Shown: positions 30,308-34,997 of the stretch, in pieces | Layout of the letters: every line of letters begins with the position of its first letter | How positions within the stretch are numbered: position 1 is the stretch's first letter | NCBI GenBank assembly: GCA_023430545.1 | Contig: JAEZAF010000021.1 | Coordinates: forward strand, 1-34,997 | DNA from: Chloroflexota bacterium | Lineage (GTDB): Bacteria; Chloroflexota; Anaerolineae; Aggregatilineales; Phototrophicaceae | Direction: 5' to 3' | Length of the DNA stretch: 34,997 nt | Translations under genes and position numbers: made by a program | The notes under the pieces: model-generated | Told to the model about the DNA's origin: nothing | Database searches by the model: none | The model's input: only the letters and a program-made list of their open reading frames with translations

Positions 30308-32905
30308 TTAGTAGAGGTAGCTCAACTCCTCCTGCATAGAGGGGTCAGCCTGGATGGCGCAGTCCGCAAACTGCCGATAGTAGGCAGTCGCTTCTTCCTC
30401 TGTTGTCAGCAGTTCAGGAGAGACGGCGGCGATTTCACTGGTACAGGCACGATATCCTTCGATAAACTTCTGGGCTTCGGCTAACCCGGCTTCGAGATCG
30501 CCATCTTCCAGTACATAGCTGTCGAAAACGCGATTCATCCACAGGGGTTCCAGATATTCACCTAAATTACCGTCTGACCCACCAAACGGGCTTGGAAAAC
30601 TGATCGTGTCAGATTGCTGGAAGGTCTCCATAAAGGTCTGATACAACGCGGCGATATCTTCTCCCTGAGCGATACTGAGCATCGGATCGTTCACCTGCGA
30701 AACGCGTGCAGGCATGCCACCGAACAGATCAGGCCGCTTGGCGAGTTCCAGAATCAGGTTGTAGCAGGCTTCCGGGTTCTGGGCATTACTCTGGATATAC
30801 GCAGCACCGATGCCGAAGGCGACCGGCGTGAACTGGCTGCCCCGGGGATAATTCGCTAGTCGGAAGCTATCGACGGTGTCTGAATTCATGCGGTTGTATA
30901 ACATTCCACTGAAGTCGGAAAAGACATCGTCGGTAATCGGCGTCGTGCTGGCTTCACCGAGGGTGATAACGCCGCTTCCTGTAAAGCCCGGATAGCTGAT
31001 ATAGCCTTCTCTTGCGAGATCAAGTACCTGACGGATGGCATTGACCGAGTTGGGATCGGTGAAATTCACCGTTGGTGGTGTTGTCCGATAATCGTATGGG
31101 ATGCCACCGTAAGCGGCAATCAGCATCAGAAGATAGTTGTTGCCGTATGTGCCTGATTCGAACACCGCATCGGTTTCGTTTTCGACAAAGCCTTTCAGTG
31201 TTCGAAGGGCATTTTCAAACTCATCAATCGTCCAGCCCTGTTCTGGTGAGGGTAAACCCGCCTGATCGAACAGCGCGGCATCGTACCACAGCACCGAAGG
31301 CTGAAGCATGATCGGATATGCCCAGAGACGATTATCGCGCTGAAGCTGATCAAGACTTGTCCCGATGAAATCCTGCCGATCAAAGGTCGGGTCCGTATCC
31401 ACCAGCGGATCAAGACTCAGGAAATTTTCCAACTGCATAAACGGGACCTGATTATAAGGCAGATACAGGCAGTCAAGCCTGGCCTGATCTTCCGGATCGA
31501 AGAAATCATCATCGAACTCGACGTTTCCAACGGCTGGATTCGCGGCAAGGAAATCGCTGACGAGCTGCGTCCATTCGTCCTTATTGGCGGTAGTATCCAT
31601 GCCCAGTCCAAAACGCAGCACGATCTGATCTGCGGTCATTGACGGCGTGGGAACTGGCGTGGAGATCACAATCGCTGCACTGTTACGGCGGCCCTCGGCT
31701 GTATCAAGTGAATTGATGGCATTACGCTCAGCCTCCTGAATGGCTGCCTGCATATCAAATGGCTCACCATCCTCAGTCTCCTGATAAAGCACCGCTTCCA
31801 GATAATCCTCAAAACGCAGTTCGGAGAGCGGAACTGCTGCTTCAAGTGCCTGTTCAATCGCCGCCACATCTTTCGACGAGTCAGCGAGAAGCAGGCTGCG
31901 ACGAGCCGGGGTATCCCCGCCAAAGGCTTCCATTACCCGCGGATCGGTGCTCATAAAATTCGCCAGTGCATATGCCAGTTCAGGGTTGACCGTGCCGCCG
32001 CTGACTGCGAATCCTTCGATGCTTATGGAGGTCACACCGCCGGGAAGCACAGACACACCCCATTTATTCGCCTGATCGCTCCCCCGATTCGCAAACCGCC
32101 AGGGGGCATCAAATGTGAACGGGATTTTGGTGTAGTCGAAATCGCCTTCAGGTGTAATTTCCTGCTCCAGCACTTTCCACTGCTCATAGAAAGCGATCAC
32201 ATCAGGGCGGTCAAACTGCGGGACACTGGGGCTGGTACTGGTGTCATAAAAGGGCTGACGAGTCAGGCTATAGTAGAACAGGGCGGGATTGTATAACTGG
32301 AAACCGGGAACTGTGACCTTCCCGTCCTGATCGTAGACGGTCAGTTCACGAACAGCGTTTGCGAAATCATCAAAGGTCCAGTTGGCATTGGGATAAATCA
32401 GTCGCGCCTCATCAAAGGCCGCGATGTCATAGGCCAGCATGTCAATATAGGCTGAGGCCGGGATATACCACGTACCATTATCCCACTGGCCGGACCGCCA
32501 GATTGCAGTGAAAAAGTCATCGGTGTTGGAAGCCGGATCACTCGCGATGAAAGGGTTCAGGTTCAGGAAATAACCAGCCCGTACAGCCTCAACTGAAGCG
32601 ATGTTTTTATCAACATAAACCACATCCGCAAGGCTTACATAATTCTGTGCACCATCCAGATGCTCTTCCACATCCTGTGCGGCGGACGGATAGTAGTAGG
32701 CTTCACCGATGGGTACAGGAACGACTTTAACGCCTGGATACTGTGCTTCAAATGGAGCGAACAGATCATTGCTGAAAATGTGGCTGATCCAGCCGGGGGC
32801 AGTAATCGTAATGACGGTCTCACTCTGACCTATCAGTGGCGAAATTGCGATGACAAGTAAGGTGCTGAGGAAGAATAGAACAAGGAAGATACGACGGTTA
32901 AGCAT
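30308..32905 (-). CDS. Double (tandem) extracellular solute-binding protein, family 1 type
   Basis: The 865-residue exported protein seems to be two sugar-type binding proteins in one chain. After a signal segment (MLNRRIFLVLFFLSTLLVIA, to about residue 27), the first module (about 30-405) has FAPFEAQYPGVKVVPVP, WYIPASAYIDMLAYD, WTFDDFANAVREL and SIEGFAVSGGT. A Pro/Thr linker (about 415-425) leads to a second module (about 428-865) with LRFGLGMDTTANKDEW, LWAYPIMLQPSVLWYDAALFDQAGLP and WTIDEFENALRTLKGF. All four cysteines are in the second module and could form disulfides. No lipobox Cys is present. AGGAGA precedes the ATG at 32905. No permease or ATPase is adjacent, so the partner is elsewhere or the protein works alone as a sensor; the ligand is unknown. 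Confidence 0.88.
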   Translation of the reverse strand: MLNRRIFLVLFFLSTLLVIAISPLIGQSETVITITAPGWISHIFSNDLFAPFEAQYPGVKVVPVPIGEAYYYPSAAQDVEEHLDGAQNYVSLADVVYVDKNIASVEAVRAGYFLNLNPFIASDPASNTDDFFTAIWRSGQWDNGTWYIPASAYIDMLAYDIAAFDEARLIYPNANWTFDDFANAVRELTVYDQDGKVTVPGFQLYNPALFYYSLTRQPFYDTSTSPSVPQFDRPDVIAFYEQWKVLEQEITPEGDFDYTKIPFTFDAPWRFANRGSDQANKWGVSVLPGGVTSISIEGFAVSGGTVNPELAYALANFMSTDPRVMEAFGGDTPARRSLLLADSSKDVAAIEQALEAAVPLSELRFEDYLEAVLYQETEDGEPFDMQAAIQEAERNAINSLDTAEGRRNSAAIVISTPVPTPSMTADQIVLRFGLGMDTTANKDEWTQLVSDFLAANPAVGNVEFDDDFFDPEDQARLDCLYLPYNQVPFMQLENFLSLDPLVDTDPTFDRQDFIGTSLDQLQRDNRLWAYPIMLQPSVLWYDAALFDQAGLPSPEQGWTIDEFENALRTLKGFVENETDAVFESGTYGNNYLLMLIAAYGGIPYDYRTTPPTVNFTDPNSVNAIRQVLDLAREGYISYPGFTGSGVITLGEASTTPITDDVFSDFSGMLYNRMNSDTVDSFRLANYPRGSQFTPVAFGIGAAYIQSNAQNPEACYNLILELAKRPDLFGGMPARVSQVNDPMLSIAQGEDIAALYQTFMETFQQSDTISFPSPFGGSDGNLGEYLEPLWMNRVFDSYVLEDGDLEAGLAEAQKFIEGYRACTSEIAAVSPELLTTEEEATAYYRQFADCAIQADPSMQEELSYLY

Positions 32906-32969
32906 AGAAGCTGATCTCCTTTTGCAGTCCCTGTGAGCCTATATACAACTGAAAAGCGCACTAAGGTGC

Positions 32970-33045
32970 CCGCAGGGGCAAGAATCGTAGCAGAGAAAAT
33001 TTTCGCTGGAAACCCGCGATCTCCCTACGCAATCCGCCCCTGCGG
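32970..33045. repeat. Distant inverted repeat between MFS and binding-protein genes
   Basis: CCGCAGGGGC (32970-32979) and GCCCCTGCGG (33036-33045) are perfect 10-bp arms 56 bp apart, enclosing GAAAATTTTC (32995-33004). They could end MFS transcription or bind a regulator. TATATA (32940-32945) is a possible -10 for the downstream binding-protein gene. Confidence 0.55.
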
Positions 33046-33057
33046 CTGCAAAAAATG

Positions 33058-34365
33058 CTAATCTACCTGCTCGACCATTGTGCCTTCGAGGTTGCCTGTC
33101 ATTGGAATCGTCCTGGCTTGAGCAGCGACATCACTCCGTCGTGCGACCCCTTCACGGAAAGCCAGCAGGCAGATAAGACCGATGAGCACATAGCCATAGG
33201 CCTGGATATTGATCACCGGCACGATGCCGAAGCGGTCGCCGCCGAAACTGCCAATCCCGAGCCCGATCAGGGTAAAAACCGAACTCGTCAGACCGAAGGC
33301 ACCAAAAACACGACCACGATGGGAGTCCGCGACATTCTGCTGGATCAGGGTGCTGAAGCTGGCCCCCATTCCAACCGCCAGCGGCCCAGCCAGCATGATA
33401 AACAGGTAGGCAAAAGCAACACTCTCGAAGAAATGGAAATAATTGAACAGCGCGAAATCAGCCAGCCCGAAGAGGACAGCACTCCACCCCAGCAGGCGCG
33501 CCGTTTTGAAGCGCGGAGCAATGGTACTGATTAATGCGCCGCCGATCAGTCCCCCTACAGCCTGAGACGACATCAACCCGCCGACATGCTCTGTGCCGCC
33601 GCGCACCACTTCCGTGATAAAGGGCACGAACAGCACGGACATCACACTTTCGCCAATCGAGGGAATGGCATCCATGATGAACAGGATGCGGACGGTGCGA
33701 TCCAGCCAGATGAAGCGCATTCCCTCGGCCCATTCTTCGAAGACATGGCGGAGATTGAACGCACCGGAGGCTTTGTCATTTTTCTGCTTGCCCGGATGCG
33801 AGGTGACGCTGATCAGGGCAATCAGCAATGCAGCGACCAGATAGGTGATGACATCAAATGCAACCACACCATCCAGCCCGAGCAGGGGCGCGACCAGTCC
33901 GCCGACAGCAGGACCGATCAAACGGGCGAGATTGTTGTTCAGCGCGTTGAGGGCATTGGCTGACACCAGCAGTTCCGGTTTGGAGAGCAGCGGCAGCATA
34001 GCGTTTTCCGCCGGACCAAAGAACTGGCCGAGCGTGGACTGCACAGCGCTGACCAGATAGATCAGCCACAGCCATTCCGGTGAGCGTACCAGCAGCAGGG
34101 GCAGGATTGATGCAGCGAGCAGTAGATTAACCACAACCATCGTGCGCCGTCGTTCCCAGCGATCGACATAGACCCCGGCCACCGAGCTGAACAGGATCGC
34201 CGGGATGGTTCTCGAAAGCAGCATCCCGCCGATAGCAAGTGTCGACTCCGTCATCTGATAAACGGCGACGGGCAGAGCCACACTGAGCATCCAGTTGCCG
34301 ATCATGGAGATCAGTCCGGCAAACCAGAGCAGGGAAAAATCACGCTGGCGGAAGGTGGCGAGCAT
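33058..34365 (-). CDS. Major facilitator superfamily exporter
   Basis: The 435-residue protein is an integral membrane secondary transporter with about 12 hydrophobic spans. The N-terminal LWFAGLISMIGNWMLSVALPVAVYQMT and the loop VAGVYVDRWERRRTMV (the conserved loop 2-3 Asp/Arg signature) fit the MFS exporter subgroup that includes EntS-like and macrolide-efflux proteins. A central cytoplasmic loop (about 195-215) separates the halves. The second half has SSQAVGGLIGGALIS and SHRGRVFGAFGL, the repeat of the signature loop. Drug, siderophore or metabolite export are all possible. The gene is divergent from the GNAT gene at the window end and lies upstream of the double binding protein on the same strand, with a 152-bp gap, so a link between them is not shown. 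Confidence 0.9.
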   Translation of the reverse strand: MLATFRQRDFSLLWFAGLISMIGNWMLSVALPVAVYQMTESTLAIGGMLLSRTIPAILFSSVAGVYVDRWERRRTMVVVNLLLAASILPLLLVRSPEWLWLIYLVSAVQSTLGQFFGPAENAMLPLLSKPELLVSANALNALNNNLARLIGPAVGGLVAPLLGLDGVVAFDVITYLVAALLIALISVTSHPGKQKNDKASGAFNLRHVFEEWAEGMRFIWLDRTVRILFIMDAIPSIGESVMSVLFVPFITEVVRGGTEHVGGLMSSQAVGGLIGGALISTIAPRFKTARLLGWSAVLFGLADFALFNYFHFFESVAFAYLFIMLAGPLAVGMGASFSTLIQQNVADSHRGRVFGAFGLTSSVFTLIGLGIGSFGGDRFGIVPVINIQAYGYVLIGLICLLAFREGVARRSDVAAQARTIPMTGNLEGTMVEQVD

Positions 34366-34503
34366 CGTAATCTGCCTTTGAAGGATCGGAAGCGCGGTCA
34401 GTATTCACGAATACGCCTGCTTCATGTCGATGGTTCAAAACTCATCGGGCAGCTGCTATAGCGGATGCTCATCACGCTGCTGTTGGTTCATGGATAAATG
34501 ATC

Positions 34504-34509
34504 TATAAT
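34504..34509 (+). promoter_or_regulatory. Candidate -10 box of the terminal GNAT gene
   Basis: A perfect TATAAT lies 27 bp before the start codon, in the 170-bp divergent gap. TGTTGG 17 bp upstream is a weak -35. Confidence 0.45.
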
Positions 34510-34535
34510 AATTTTGGGACCAGAAAGGAGCATTA

Positions 34536-34997
34536 ATGATGTTTAAAGGTCATAAAGTTCTACTACGGGCAGTGACGCGTGAAGATATGGCTGTGCAGTG
34601 GAAAGCCGAGAACGATCCGGAGATCTATTTCTGGGATGGAGGTACACCACGACCGTTGCCAATGGAACAGCTTTTGAGTTTTCATGATCAGGGCCAGAAT
34701 CAGCCGAACCCGAACAGCGTCTCGTTCGCGATCGAGGCAGATGGGCAGTATATCGGTCACTGCGGACTGCACAATTTCGATCACGTGGCACGGACCTGTG
34801 AACTGGGGATCGAAATCAGCAATCGCGATTACTGGGGGCAGGGTTATGGGCGTGATGCGGTGCATGTTCTGCTGAAGTACGCCTTCGAGCATCACAATGT
34901 GCAGCGTATCTGGCTGAATACGCACAGCGAAAATGAACGTGCGATCCGCTGCTATCTGGCGTGTGGATTTGTCGAGGAAGGGCGGCTGCGCCAGCAT
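34536..34997 (+). CDS. GNAT N-acetyltransferase, RimJ/RimL type (3' end beyond the window)
   Basis: The first 154 residues of a cytoplasmic acetyltransferase are visible. The sequence opens FKGHKVLLRAVTREDM, typical of the RimJ/RimL/SpeG branch (Acetyltransf_3), followed by AIEADGQYIGHCGLHNFD and the acetyl-CoA site ELGIEISNRDYWGQGYGRDAV. The end LNTHSENERAIRCYLACGFVEEGRLR is the usual C-terminal region, so only a short tail is missing. AAGGAG lies five bases before the ATG at 34536 and eight before the in-frame ATG at 34539; the second spacing is more usual. The target (ribosomal protein, antibiotic or polyamine) cannot be told. The reading frame runs off the right edge of the window. Confidence 0.9.
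   Translation, partial: MMFKGHKVLLRAVTREDMAVQWKAENDPEIYFWDGGTPRPLPMEQLLSFHDQGQNQPNPNSVSFAIEADGQYIGHCGLHNFDHVARTCELGIEISNRDYWGQGYGRDAVHVLLKYAFEHHNVQRIWLNTHSENERAIRCYLACGFVEEGRLRQH

Noticed and set aside
30308..34365. Binding-protein and MFS genes as one transport system
   Set aside because: MFS carriers do not use ABC binding proteins, and a 152-bp gap with an inverted repeat and a possible promoter separates them.

Overview
The window looks like ordinary chromosome from a member of the Chloroflexota, probably Anaerolineae-like; this is an inference from content, not from a search. Supporting signs are exported proteins with Thr/Pro-rich linkers (runs such as TNTPRP), RNase J, a bifunctional-nuclease-family protein, a DnaD/DnaI-type helicase-loading set, large solute-binding proteins, and no outer-membrane genes. 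Coding density is high and the base composition is moderately GC-rich. There are no rRNAs, CRISPR arrays, phage genes or recognisable insertion sequences.

Left part (1-9.4 kb). A truncated mannose-6-phosphate isomerase on the minus strand is followed by plus-strand envelope genes: a lipoprotein, an exported esterase-CapA fusion, and a NagZ-like GH3 glycosidase with a C-terminal membrane anchor and zinc ribbon. An alpha/beta hydrolase whose stop codon lies in a 14-bp x 6 tandem repeat comes next, then an SbcD-like nuclease. A bidirectional terminator at 9.43 kb closes this block.

Middle part (9.4-22.1 kb, all minus strand). A peptide/nickel-type ABC importer (binding protein, two permeases, no ATPases) is followed by an unknown 156-residue protein and a HEAT-repeat protein. 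A 0.5-kb gap holds two related palindromes. Beyond it lies a two-gene operon of a double-GNAT protein and a ketol-acid-reductoisomerase-like protein that has lost its metal ligands. Next comes a helicase-loading cluster, transcribed dnaB, then dnaD, then a tandem double-AAA+ loader, with a bifunctional-nuclease-family gene upstream.

Right part (22.1-35 kb). An orphan PAS-GAF histidine kinase converges on RNase J at a bidirectional terminator. A TPR protein diverges from an acyl-CoA dehydrogenase, followed by a uracil-DNA-glycosylase-like gene and a second alpha/beta hydrolase preceded by helically phased TGGCAGT repeats. Two tandem tRNA-Arg genes (ACG, TCG) each carry a copy of the same terminator. 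The end holds an 865-residue double solute-binding protein, an MFS exporter and a truncated GNAT gene.

The most unusual items are the KARI-like pseudoenzyme/double-GNAT operon, the tandem-AAA+ loader overlapping dnaD, the two adjacent envelope fusions with a palindromic repeat inside a signal-peptide coding region, the phased TGGCAGT array, and the palindromes at 15.6 kb. All functional statements rest on motif recognition from memory; no database search was possible.
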